This document shows, one piece after another, positions 17,776-25,406 of a stretch of 64,000 nucleotides of DNA. The notes beneath the pieces were generated by a model that worked only from the letters and a program-made list of their open reading frames with translations, was not told the DNA's origin and made no database searches. This DNA comes from Pseudomonas denitrificans (nom. rej.) (GTDB lineage Bacteria; Pseudomonadota; Gammaproteobacteria; Pseudomonadales; Pseudomonadaceae), in the NCBI RefSeq assembly GCF_008807415.1, contig NZ_CP043626.1:2666001-2730000 (forward strand). The letters run 5' to 3'. Numbering within the stretch: position 1 is the first letter of the stretch; every line of letters starts with the position of its first letter. Position numbers and translations under genes: made by a program.

Positions 17776-17789
17776 ACAGACCGGTCTGT
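17776..17789. promoter_or_regulatory. Perfect 14-bp palindrome, TetR-type operator candidate
   Basis: ACAGACCGGTCTGT, two bases after the DUF302 stop and 75 bp before the nitrile-hydratase-like operon start. The AGACCGGTCT core resembles operators of TetR-family repressors such as NemR. No regulator gene is adjacent. Confidence 0.4.
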
Positions 17790-17864
17790 TCCGACAGCGC
17801 AGTTCTTGTCCGGCCTGAGTACCTGCGACAGGTTCGCGATGGCTGCAAACGAGGAGACAATTCC

Positions 17865-18218
17865 ATGACTGTTCGCCCGTGGGACGTTTCTGCTCCCGCC
17901 CCCGATGTCGTCTTCGCTCTGGCAGAGCAGCCTGCTTTCCGTCCGGGCGAGCGGGTACGCGTCGCCACTCGCTCGCCGGTGGGGCATTACCGAGTACCGA
18001 TCTATATCCGCGGCAAGGTGGGCACGGTCGAGGCCGTTGTCGAGCCGTCTGCCGTAGACAACGAGCAGGAAGGCTTTGGCCGTAACGCGGGTGCAAAGCG
18101 TCACTACTACCGTATGGCATTCCCCATGACCGAGATCTGGCCGCAGTACGCGGGCTCGGCCCAGGATGGGCTGAGGATCGAGGTCTTCGAAACCTGGCTG
18201 GAGAGGGTCGATCAATGA
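17865..18218 (+). CDS. SH3-fold subunit: C-terminal half of nitrile hydratase beta / thiocyanate hydrolase alpha type
   Basis: 117 residues corresponding only to the SH3-like C-terminal half of nitrile hydratase beta: FRPGERVRVATRSPVGHYRVP, YIRGKVGTVE, then YRMAFPMTEIWPQYA and the closing LRIEVFETWLERV. In thiocyanate hydrolase and toyocamycin nitrile hydratase the beta chain is split into two subunits like this. GAGGAGA lies before the ATG. The stop overlaps the next ATG (ATGA), so it is co-translated with the metal-binding subunit. Cytoplasmic. The matching N-terminal half is the third gene, at 18871. Confidence 0.82.
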   Translation: MTVRPWDVSAPAPDVVFALAEQPAFRPGERVRVATRSPVGHYRVPIYIRGKVGTVEAVVEPSAVDNEQEGFGRNAGAKRHYYRMAFPMTEIWPQYAGSAQDGLRIEVFETWLERVDQ

Positions 18219-18874
18219 GCGAAAAGGGACACGACCACGACCATGACCATGACCATGCCCACGACGAAATTGCAGAGTCCGGCGGGCCGGGCTACTACGA
18301 GATCATGGAGACGGCCGTCCGCGAATTGCTGGTGGCCAAGGGGCTCATAGGCGCCGACGAGATTCGCCGGCAGATCGAAGTGCTGGATTCGCGGACGCCC
18401 GCACTGGGGTCCAGAGTCGTTGCGCGGGCATGGACCGACCCGGCATTCAAGGCGCGCCTGCTTGCCAACGGTCGTTCGGCCTGTGAAGAGCTGGGCATCA
18501 GCTTCTATGACGATACGCAGCTGATAGCCCTGGAAAACACCGAGAAGGTCCACAACCTTATCGTCTGCACGCTCTGTTCCTGCTACCCGAGACCGCTCCT
18601 GGGGCTTCCGCCGGACTGGTACAAGCTCAAGCCTTACCGGGCGCGTGCGGTCAGCGAGCCGCGTGCGGTGCTGGCCGAGTTCGGCACACAGATCCCCGAT
18701 GATGTGGAGATCCGTGTCAGCGACTCCACGGCGATGGTGCGCTTCCTGGTGGTGCCGAAACGCCCCGAGGGAACCGACGGTTACAACGAGGAACAACTGG
18801 CCGCTCTGGTGACCCGTGACTCGATGATCGGTGTCATTCCCGCCACCGCCCCGGACGCAAGGAGCGCCCCATGA
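18215..18874 (+). CDS. Cobalt-type nitrile hydratase alpha / thiocyanate hydrolase gamma-like subunit with His-rich N-terminus
   Basis: 219 residues. The metal-site motif V-C-T-L-C-S-C-Y is complete (Cys118, Cys121, Ser122, Cys123), the cobalt-type version (iron-type has Ser after the first Cys). WYKLKPYRARAV and the C-terminal EIRVSDSTAMVRFLVVP follow, as in the family. The N-terminus has an unusual tail HDHDHDHDHAHD with alternating His at 6-16, likely a metal-binding extension. Catalyses hydration of nitriles or hydrolysis of thiocyanate in known relatives; which applies here cannot be told from sequence. Overlaps both partner genes by 4 bp. Confidence 0.87.
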   Translation: MSEKGHDHDHDHDHAHDEIAESGGPGYYEIMETAVRELLVAKGLIGADEIRRQIEVLDSRTPALGSRVVARAWTDPAFKARLLANGRSACEELGISFYDDTQLIALENTEKVHNLIVCTLCSCYPRPLLGLPPDWYKLKPYRARAVSEPRAVLAEFGTQIPDDVEIRVSDSTAMVRFLVVPKRPEGTDGYNEEQLAALVTRDSMIGVIPATAPDARSAP

Positions 18875-19209
18875 CTCAGAGTGAACAACTGGTCCACCGC
18901 CTTCCCAACGATATCGGCGGCGACGAGGCCGGCCCGATCGACCGGACCGAACATGTGCTGGAGCCCTGGGAAAAGCGCTGCCATGCCCTGGCGGATGTCC
19001 TCGACTTCCACAAGATCATCAATACCGAGGAAAAACGCCGCGGCGTCGAAGCATTGGGTGCGCAGATGATCTCGGCGCTGAGCTACTACGAGCGGTGGAT
19101 CGTGGCGTTCGCCAACCTCTGCTTCGAGAAGCAGATTCTCACTCCCGAGGAATTGGCGAGAAAGATGGACGAAATACAGCGGCGCCATGCCACCACGGAG
19201 GCGGGCTAA
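18871..19209 (+). CDS. N-terminal half of nitrile hydratase beta / thiocyanate hydrolase beta type subunit
   Basis: 112 residues. PNDIGGDEAGPIDRTEHVLEPWEKR matches the P-x-D-x-G-G...E-x-x-W-E-x-R start of nitrile hydratase beta chains, closer to the thiocyanate hydrolase beta version (VGGEADVPI) from memory. SYYERWIVAFANLCFEKQILTPEEL matches the helical region that contacts the alpha subunit. Third gene of the set, overlapping the metal subunit by 4 bp. No separate activator (P14K/P15K-type) gene follows, which is odd because these metal centres normally need one. Confidence 0.78.
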   Translation: MTQSEQLVHRLPNDIGGDEAGPIDRTEHVLEPWEKRCHALADVLDFHKIINTEEKRRGVEALGAQMISALSYYERWIVAFANLCFEKQILTPEELARKMDEIQRRHATTEAG

Positions 19210-19266
19210 GGTCCCGCGGTTTTCACGACCGTTCGTCCGGCAGGTTGAAAAGGCATTTGATGCGCA

Positions 19267-19297
19267 TTGACCTTGACATGATGTCAAGGTTGAAAGT
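19267..19297 (+). promoter_or_regulatory. CueR/MerR-type metal-responsive promoter
   Basis: The perfect palindrome CCTTGACATGATGTCAAGG, extended by one A/T pair (19270-19290), overlaps a -35 TTGACC at 19267. A weak -10 (GAAAGT) begins after a 19-bp spacer. Long spacer plus centred dyad is the layout of MerR-family promoters, and ACCTTG...CAAGGT arms resemble Pseudomonas CueR sites. It lies 42 bp before the copper-chaperone-like gene. Confidence 0.72.
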
Positions 19298-19331
19298 GGC
19301 TCCATCCACCAAGCAACAGGAGTCGCGAGAG

Positions 19332-19586
19332 ATGATCAGCATTGAAGTCAAAGACATGACCTGCGGCCACTGCGAAGCCACTCTGCGCAAGGTCATTGCG
19401 GCAGTGGACGCCAGTGCCGCTGTGAAGGTCGACCTGTCGGCGCGTCGGCTGCAGATCGAGTCCGACGAGGACCCGACGCAGTTTCTCGACGCCGTGCGCG
19501 CCGCCGGGTACAGCCCGGCAGCAGTGGGGACGGTGACCGCCAACGCCGGTGAAGCCAAGGAAAAGCGCGGCTGCTGCTGCCGGTAA
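19332..19586 (+). CDS. CopZ-like heavy-metal-associated (HMA) metallochaperone
   Basis: 84 residues forming one HMA ferredoxin-like domain with the metal motif M-T-C-G-H-C (Cys11, Cys14), and a C-terminal tail ending GCCCR with three further Cys. HMA proteins of this size carry Cu(I) or related soft metals in the cytoplasm. The start at 19332 is fixed by the CueR-type promoter just upstream; frames extending further 5' would run through that promoter. The Cys-rich tail is unusual for CopZ. It could serve copper homeostasis only, or metal handling for the adjacent metalloenzyme (inference). Confidence 0.85.
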   Translation: MISIEVKDMTCGHCEATLRKVIAAVDASAAVKVDLSARRLQIESDEDPTQFLDAVRAAGYSPAAVGTVTANAGEAKEKRGCCCR

Positions 19587-19595
19587 CTGCAACAA

Positions 19596-19618
19596 GGCGT
19601 CGACTCGCCGTCGACGCC
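19596..19618 (+). terminator. Hairpin after the CopZ-like gene
   Basis: GGCGTCGAC-TCGCC-GTCGACGCC, 9-bp perfect stem and 5-base loop, ten bases after the stop. No T-run follows, so it may be a pause site or an RNA-stabilising end rather than a full terminator. Confidence 0.4.
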
Positions 19619-19639
19619 CGACTTCCCCGGAAGGTGGAC

Positions 19640-19816
19640 ATGGATAAGCCACACAGAAAGCGTTCGGATGAACGCGCACAGACCCCATGCACAGCCCCTG
19701 CCCCCGCACAGGGGCCGGATGCCGCGACCAACCATCACTTTCGCTCATCGCCGGCAGATCCCTGCTGCGCGACGACTATCGCCGCGCCATGGCGCTGGGA
19801 TGAGCAGACGGGCTGA
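19640..19816 (+). CDS. Possible small Cys/His-containing protein, 58 aa
   Basis: A 58-codon frame begins at ATG 19640 with GGAAGGTGG just before it. The product is hydrophilic, has a His-His and a Cys-Cys pair (FRSSPADPCCATT) and no membrane segment. It lies between the CopZ-like gene and the beta-propeller gene. No homologue is recognised, so it may be a chance frame. Confidence 0.3.
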   Translation: MDKPHRKRSDERAQTPCTAPAPAQGPDAATNHHFRSSPADPCCATTIAAPWRWDEQTG

Positions 19817-19908
19817 GCCCGCCAGGTGATGCCCCATGACAGATGACCACGCTGGCTCGCTCGAGAGCCTGGCGCGGACGAGTACGCTTTTTCAACGAGG
19901 AGATCGAC

Positions 19909-20943
19909 ATGCAAAGCATCAAGAACAAGCTTCTGGCCGCCGTGCAGATCGGCCTGCTGGCCTTTGCAGGCAGCGCCTTTGCCGCCGACAAGGTCTATAC
20001 CGCCAACGAGGGCGCGGCGGTGGTCGACGTGCTCGACGCCGCTTCCCTGAAACCCCTGTCCAGCATCCATGTCGGCATGAAGCCGCACAATGTGCAGGTA
20101 TCGCCCGACGGCAAGTTCGTCTGGGTGACCAACATGGGAGAGCCCGGCAAGATGGCCGCTGACGGAGCGAAGCAGGAGAGCGAGGGTGGGCACCATGACA
20201 AACCCGGTGCAGTCTGGGTCATCGATGCCGGCACCGAGGCGGTGGTCGCCAAAGTGCCAGTGGGCAAGCACCCCGCGCATGTGGTGGTGTCCCCCGACGG
20301 CAGCCTGGCTTACGTCAGCAACAGCGCCGACAACACCATCAGCGTGATCGATGCCGCGACCCGCAGCCCGCTGGCGACCATCCCGGTCGGCAAGTTCCCC
20401 CATGGCTTGCGCATCAGTCCGGATGGCAAGGAGATCTATATCGCAGACATGAAGGGCGGCACCGTATCGGTCGTCGACACCGCCAGCCGCAAAGAAGTGG
20501 CGCAGATCCCTGTCGGCAAGATGCCCGCACAGGTCGGTTTCACCCCGGACGGTCGCCTGGTTGCCGTTTCCCTGGCCGGTGAAAACGCAGTCGCCGTGAT
20601 CGACACCGCCACACGCAAGGTGGCGCACAAGGTGAGCGTCGGCAACATGCCCATTCAGCTGTTCGTCACCCCGGACTCGCGCACCCTGGTGGTCGCCAAT
20701 CAGGGCTCACATGAAAAGCCCGGCAACTCGGTCAGCGTGGTCGACCTGGAAAGCTTCAAGGTCGCCAGTACCGTGGAAACCGGAGCTGGTGCCCATGGTG
20801 TGGTGATCGACCGTGAAGGACGTTATGCCTACGTCACCAACTCCTTCGCCGACTCCGTATCGAAGGTGGACATCAAGGAAGGCAAGGTGGTCAAGACTGT
20901 GCCGGTGTCGAAGAACCCCAATGGCATCAACATGACGCCGTAA
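19909..20943 (+). CDS. Periplasmic YVTN beta-propeller protein
   Basis: 344 residues with a signal peptide (MQSIKNKLLAAVQIGLLAFAGSAFA). The rest is seven-bladed propeller sequence with repeated VSPDGKFVWVTN, SPDGSLAYVSN, ISPDGKEIYIADM, TPDGRLVAVSLAGENAVAVID type blades, the YVTN family pattern. The start at 19909 has GAGGAGA upstream. Related proteins are often found beside metal or oxidoreductase systems, but their biochemical function is mostly unknown. Followed by a strong terminator, so it ends the transcription unit that may begin at the CopZ-like gene or earlier. Confidence 0.87.
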   Translation: MQSIKNKLLAAVQIGLLAFAGSAFAADKVYTANEGAAVVDVLDAASLKPLSSIHVGMKPHNVQVSPDGKFVWVTNMGEPGKMAADGAKQESEGGHHDKPGAVWVIDAGTEAVVAKVPVGKHPAHVVVSPDGSLAYVSNSADNTISVIDAATRSPLATIPVGKFPHGLRISPDGKEIYIADMKGGTVSVVDTASRKEVAQIPVGKMPAQVGFTPDGRLVAVSLAGENAVAVIDTATRKVAHKVSVGNMPIQLFVTPDSRTLVVANQGSHEKPGNSVSVVDLESFKVASTVETGAGAHGVVIDREGRYAYVTNSFADSVSKVDIKEGKVVKTVPVSKNPNGINMTP

Positions 20944-20973
20944 CGCAACGCCGATCTGCCTATGCCACTGGCC

Positions 20974-21008
20974 AGCGCCCGATGCACCACATCGGGCGCT
21001 TTGTTTCT
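20974..21008 (+). terminator. Rho-independent terminator after the beta-propeller gene
   Basis: AGCGCCCGATG-CACCA-CATCGGGCGCT, 11-bp perfect stem, 5-base loop, followed by TTGTTTCTT. Confidence 0.9.
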
Positions 21009-21477
21009 TGCAGTGATGAGGGGCGGTTGGGGATTCAAGGCCCAGGTTGGTGTATCAATCGCCTGCAGGCCTTGCCATTACGGCATTTCAGCCTGACGAC
21101 AAACAACAACCAACTCAGGAAGCACTCGAAAATTGTGGGAAACCGGGGCTCAGAATCACCCGGAGCGCGTTCAGATCTTCTAAGGGCCTTGCTTTCTGCT
21201 GGTGACAGCAACCGACTCAAACCGGACGGCCAATCGCTGTCAGTGAAGACAATCGGCCGCCTACCTAGACGGAATGTTCGTCACGCAGCTGATCCCGCCG
21301 AAAGAGATTTACGGTTGTGCAGTGTCCTGCCGGGTCACGTGGGTTGTTTGCCCAAAGGCCCTATACGTACTACGGTCAATCGCATTGACAGGGATGGTCG
21401 CGCTTTCATACCGAGCTGCTTGGATTCTGCGTTCCATTCCGCCGCCCTTTGGCCGTTGGACCCAGCATGGAGCGCTT
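21009..21477. other. Gene-free stretch before the autotransporter
   Basis: About 470 bp with no convincing gene. The autotransporter frame is open from 21274, but that part has no ribosome site and encodes no signal-peptide-like start, so I treat it as 5' untranslated region. No promoter, repeat or RNA gene was recognised. Composition is less GC-rich than the flanks. Confidence 0.45.
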
Positions 21478-24400
21478 ATGAAACCCCCAGGCCTGGCAAG
21501 CGCAGTAAAGGAAGACCTACCCAGCCAGCACGTCCCGCTGTCCCTTCCGTGTCTGCGCCGAGGCGAGACAGCCCCCAGCAGGCACCGGCCCGGTATCTCC
21601 GAGCTGATCCGCCCGACCTCCGTAACGCTGGCCATATTGGCATGTCTCGATGCTTCACCGGCGAGCGCGGTGTTGATTCCCGAAGACACTTACACAACGC
21701 CATTCCAGGTTCTCGCCGGCGAAGAAAAGACTTTCGTCGGCGGCACAGTTATAAGCCCCCTCCCTCCTTTCCCACCCCAGCTGGGCGGGAGCGGTGTGCG
21801 GGTTCTCGGCGGTACCGCAATTTTTGACCCCCATCTCGGGGACGGCACGCCGATCCATATCAACGTCAGTGGGAATGCGATTGATGGGTTGTACCTCAAT
21901 GGCGGCAGCATCGTTGTGAATCCCGGCGGAACCTATGTCTATGCAACCGGCGGCAGCGTGCGGGGAATTTATAACGTTATCAGCACGGCTGTGCCCTCGC
22001 AGTTCGACGGAGCCGAAGTCTACGTCACCACGGACTACGTCGGCTCCGATGCGCTGCGCACCTACGGAGCGATGGCCACGACGGTCTTGCGGGACTCCAC
22101 CCTGACAACGCTGCGGGACACCTCTATAGGAGCCCAAGTCTGGCGAGGTGCCAAAGCCGACTTGCGTAATACCGCCATCTCGACCCAGGGTTTCAGGGCA
22201 TATGGCGTGCAGGTTTTCGAAAGTAGCAGTGAGGTCCAGGCCACGGACGGATCTATCACGACGCAAGGCTCCGAGGCTCACGCCGTTCTCATTCAATCAA
22301 GTGGAAAATTCTCCGGCTCGGGCACCTCCGTGCGCGCGCAGGGCATGGGAGCCGTTGGCGTCTATGTAAACAGCAATGGCGTCTTTGACGCGGACGGTGT
22401 GCGTATTCGGTCTGATCACAGTCATGGCGTTTACGCCACTGGCGCGGGACGGGTGGATTTGAAGGATACCGAGATTACTGTCGTGGATCCTGGAACCTTC
22501 GGGATTTTTATCAACGGTTCGGCACCGGCGACCATGACGGGAGGTGTTATCCAGACTCAAGCTGATCGGTCAGTGGCTGTACGCAACCAATCGGGCGCGG
22601 TCATGGACATCAATGGAACTCAGGTACAGACCGTGGGCCAGGCTTCATACGGTGTTCATGTGGAGGGATGGGGGACGATCAACCTGGGGCCTGAAGGCTC
22701 GACTGACACAGTCGTCACTACACAAGGTGCAGCCGCCGACGCGGTACGTGTCTCGCCCAATGCCACGCGTTTCAGTACCACTGGCGCTCAGTTGCGGACA
22801 ACCGGTGCCAACGCCCAGGGCCTGCATTTGACCGGCACTACAGGGGCAGCAGCGAAAGTCTTTGAGCTGACCGGCTCGACGATTTCTTCTGCGTTAGCTG
22901 ATGGTATTCACCTGACTACCGGTCCCGCCACGATCGATCTGAGCAACTCGTTCGTATCGGGCGGCAATGCTGCCATCAATATCGGCGCGGACTCCGCTGC
23001 AACGGCGGACATCAACGCGAGCGGTACGCAGATAGAGGGGCGCATTCTCACGCAATCAGGCAGTACGTCCAATCTGTCCATGGCTGCCAACAGCGTGTGG
23101 CGCATGACTGGCGACTCCAACGTGACGAACCTGGTCAACGATCCCAGCCTGATTGACTTTTCCGCTCCGGTAGGAGGTGTGTTCAAGACTCTGACCGTCA
23201 ATACCTACAGTGGCGATGGCACGATTGCACTCAACACGTTCCTGGGCGGCGATGATTCGCCTTCAGACAAACTGGTGATCGATGGCGGTAGTGCCACCGC
23301 CCTGCCGACTGGCAATACCGCCGTGCTGATCCGCAACGCACGGGATGCCGGCGGCGTAGTGGGACAAGGCGCGCTGACCACCGGCAACGGTATCCTGGTG
23401 GTGGATACCCTGAATGGCGCTACGACTTCCCTCGATGCCTTTCGCCTGGCTGGCCGCGTTGTCGCTGGCCCCTACGAGTACACGCTGCGCCGCTCGCGCA
23501 TCGACGGCAGCAACGATGAGGCCTGGTACCTGCGCTCCACCGCCATCGCGCCTGATCCCGACCCGGATCCAGATCCAGATCCAGATCCGGGCCCCGATCC
23601 AGACCCAGACCCAGACCCTGGTCCAGATCCGGATCCCGGCCCCGATCCTGCCCCGGATCCCACCCCAGAGCCATCGCCGCAACCGAATTTCCGTCCCGAG
23701 GTGTCGCTCTACGGCGCGCTCCCCGCACTGGCGCTGGTCTATAACCGAACCCTGGTCGACACCCTCCACGAGCGCGTGGGCGAGGAGCGACCGACAGGCT
23801 GGCAACAGCCACCGGCCCAGGATGAAAGCACCTTGGGCCCCTACCTGGGCTGGGGGCGCGTCATCTATCGCAGCGGCAAGCAGGACGGTGACCGCAAGGA
23901 CGCCGTCGGCAAGACCCCGGAGTACAACTACGACCTGACTGCCTTCCAGGTCGGCGCCGACCTGTACCGGAAAGAGCGGGCCGACGGCAGTCGCGATCAG
24001 GCCGGTTTCTCGCTGGGCATCGGCAGTATGGACGCCGGCGTCAGCCACTACACCGGAAGCAATGCCGGCGATGACACGCTGCGGGCGTACAGTCTGGGCG
24101 GCTACTGGACGCACTTCGGCCGCGAAGGCTGGTACCTGGACGGTGTTCTGCAGGTCAGCCGATACGACATCGAGGCGCGCCCCAACGAGCTGGCCAAGCT
24201 GAAGACCAAGGGCTGGGGCTATACCGGGTCGCTGGAAGGTGGCTACCCCTACGAGGCGAGCAAGAACCTGTGGGTCGAGCCCCAGGCGCAGGTGATCTAC
24301 AGCTACGTCGACCTCGACGACAGCGACGACGTGGGGGCCGACGTGCGCTTCCGCGATGTGGAATCGTTGATCGGCCGACTGGGCGTGCGTCTAGCTAAAG

Positions 24401-24687
24401 ACTGGGAGACAGAGGGCAGCGACAAGAATCGCCGTCGCACTCAAGGCTGGATTCGTCCCAGCGTCTGGCATGAATTCAAGGGCCAGCCGAAGACCGAATT
24501 CTCGTCGCAGTCAGGCTACATCCCGTTCGAGGCGGACATCGATGGCACCTGGGGCGAGATCAACCTGGGGGTCGACCATCAGGCCAGCGAGAAGGTGACC
24601 TTCACCGTCTCCGCCGGCTACCGCGAGGCCTTCGATGGTGACAGTCATGGCTACGATGCGGCGGTCGGATTCAAGTATCTGTTCTAG
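21478..24687 (+). CDS. Autotransporter with pertactin-like passenger and Asp-Pro-rich linker
   Basis: About 1069 residues. An extended signal sequence ends near residue 60 (LAILACLDASPASA). The passenger (to ~residue 690) consists of short beta-helix-like repeats such as VTTQGAAADAVRVSPNATRFSTTGAQL and GVYVNSNGVFDADGVRI, typical of pectin-lyase-fold passengers. A (Asp-Pro)n linker follows at ~691-734, then a C-terminal 12-strand beta-barrel ending in Phe (VGFKYLF), the outer-membrane signal. The ATG at 21478 has GGAG five bases upstream. It is secreted by the type Va route and probably stays surface-exposed as an adhesin-like protein. No protease or esterase motif is seen. Confidence 0.87.
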   Translation: MKPPGLASAVKEDLPSQHVPLSLPCLRRGETAPSRHRPGISELIRPTSVTLAILACLDASPASAVLIPEDTYTTPFQVLAGEEKTFVGGTVISPLPPFPPQLGGSGVRVLGGTAIFDPHLGDGTPIHINVSGNAIDGLYLNGGSIVVNPGGTYVYATGGSVRGIYNVISTAVPSQFDGAEVYVTTDYVGSDALRTYGAMATTVLRDSTLTTLRDTSIGAQVWRGAKADLRNTAISTQGFRAYGVQVFESSSEVQATDGSITTQGSEAHAVLIQSSGKFSGSGTSVRAQGMGAVGVYVNSNGVFDADGVRIRSDHSHGVYATGAGRVDLKDTEITVVDPGTFGIFINGSAPATMTGGVIQTQADRSVAVRNQSGAVMDINGTQVQTVGQASYGVHVEGWGTINLGPEGSTDTVVTTQGAAADAVRVSPNATRFSTTGAQLRTTGANAQGLHLTGTTGAAAKVFELTGSTISSALADGIHLTTGPATIDLSNSFVSGGNAAINIGADSAATADINASGTQIEGRILTQSGSTSNLSMAANSVWRMTGDSNVTNLVNDPSLIDFSAPVGGVFKTLTVNTYSGDGTIALNTFLGGDDSPSDKLVIDGGSATALPTGNTAVLIRNARDAGGVVGQGALTTGNGILVVDTLNGATTSLDAFRLAGRVVAGPYEYTLRRSRIDGSNDEAWYLRSTAIAPDPDPDPDPDPDPGPDPDPDPDPGPDPDPGPDPAPDPTPEPSPQPNFRPEVSLYGALPALALVYNRTLVDTLHERVGEERPTGWQQPPAQDESTLGPYLGWGRVIYRSGKQDGDRKDAVGKTPEYNYDLTAFQVGADLYRKERADGSRDQAGFSLGIGSMDAGVSHYTGSNAGDDTLRAYSLGGYWTHFGREGWYLDGVLQVSRYDIEARPNELAKLKTKGWGYTGSLEGGYPYEASKNLWVEPQAQVIYSYVDLDDSDDVGADVRFRDVESLIGRLGVRLAKDWETEGSDKNRRRTQGWIRPSVWHEFKGQPKTEFSSQSGYIPFEADIDGTWGEINLGVDHQASEKVTFTVSAGYREAFDGDSHGYDAAVGFKYLF
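23551..23679 (+). repeat. In-frame hexamer repeat encoding an Asp-Pro linker
   Basis: Imperfect tandem units of GATCC(A/C/G) and GACCC(A/G) coding for about 20 Asp-Pro pairs with some Gly-Pro and Ala-Pro variants. Unit length keeps frame, so copy changes would lengthen or shorten the linker rather than switch the gene off. Confidence 0.85.
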
Positions 24688-24855
24688 AGACGTTGAGCGG
24701 GCCGTCAGGCGCAGGTTTGACGGCTAAGGCTCTCCACTAAGCTTATTCGGTGTCCGCTCCTGGCCGGAAGCTGCCCTCCGCACCGGCCAGCCATCGGGCA
24801 GAAGCGGACCATCGCCAACCTGCAGTTTTCAAGCAATCCCACATCCCGTATATTT

Positions 24856-24874
24856 GATAACGATTGTCGTTTGC
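24856..24874 (+). promoter_or_regulatory. Fur box upstream of the FecI-type sigma gene
   Basis: GATAACGATTGTCGTTTGC shares 13 of 19 positions with the Fur consensus and starts 41 bp before the sigma gene ATG. Fits iron-repressed expression of this cassette. Confidence 0.7.
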
Positions 24875-24896
24875 AAATTGTTCTTAGGGGATTGCA

Positions 24897-25406
24897 ATGC
24901 AGGGGGATTCGTCGCTGCAGGCGGTAGGGATGCTTTACCGCGACCATCATGGCTGGCTGCGTGGCTGGCTGCGCAAGCGCCTCAACGATGCCGCCGATGC
25001 TGCTGACCTGGCGCAGGACACCTTCGTTCGCGTGCTGATGGCCCGGAGCGCCGAGGCGATCCGCGAGCCCCGGCACTACCTGCAGACCATCGCCCGGGGC
25101 CTGGTCATCGACCTGTACCGCCGCCGTTCGCTGGAGCGCGCCTATCTGGAGGCGCTGGCGCTGCTGCCCGAAGCGGTACAGCCGTCCCTCGAGGAACAGG
25201 CGCTGCTGCTCGAGGCGCTGCAGGAAATCGACCGGATGCTCGATGGCCTGGGGCCGAAGGTCCGGCAGGCCTTCATCCTTTCCCAGCTCGAAGGGCTGAC
25301 CTACAACCAGATCGCCGAGCGACTGGGTATCTCCCTGCGCACGGTGAACAAGTACATGGCCAAGGCCATGGAGCACTGCTGCCTGGCCATGGCGGGAGTC
25401 CTGTGA
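24897..25406 (+). CDS. FecI-type ECF sigma factor
   Basis: 169 residues with sigma-70 region 2 (LYRDHHGWLRGWLRKRL...DAADLAQDTFVRVL) and region 4 (LEGLTYNQIAERLGISLRTVNKYMAKA). Iron-starvation sigma factors of this type drive the adjacent TonB receptor gene after a cell-surface signal. AGGGG lies 7 bases before the ATG and a Fur box precedes it. Its stop overlaps the GTG of the FecR gene (GTGA). Confidence 0.92.
   Translation: MQGDSSLQAVGMLYRDHHGWLRGWLRKRLNDAADAADLAQDTFVRVLMARSAEAIREPRHYLQTIARGLVIDLYRRRSLERAYLEALALLPEAVQPSLEEQALLLEALQEIDRMLDGLGPKVRQAFILSQLEGLTYNQIAERLGISLRTVNKYMAKAMEHCCLAMAGVL

Noticed and set aside
18871..19209. Third gene of the nitrile-hydratase set as a cobalt activator (accessory) protein
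   Set aside because: Sequence matches the N-terminal half of the beta subunit (PNDIGG...WEKR and SYYERW), not the activator family.
19095..19331. N-terminal extension of the CopZ-like frame
   Set aside because: It runs across the CueR-type dyad and its promoter, which would lie inside the coding region.
21274..21477. Upstream extension of the autotransporter frame
   Set aside because: No ribosome site at 21274; the signal sequence fits the ATG at 21478, which has GGAG in place.
23551..23679. Asp-Pro repeat as a CRISPR-like or non-coding tandem array
   Set aside because: It is in frame, without spacers, and codes for a plausible linker in an autotransporter.
24702..24723. CCGTCA...TGACGG inverted repeat after the autotransporter as a terminator
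   Set aside because: Only a 6-bp stem with a 10-base loop and no T-run.
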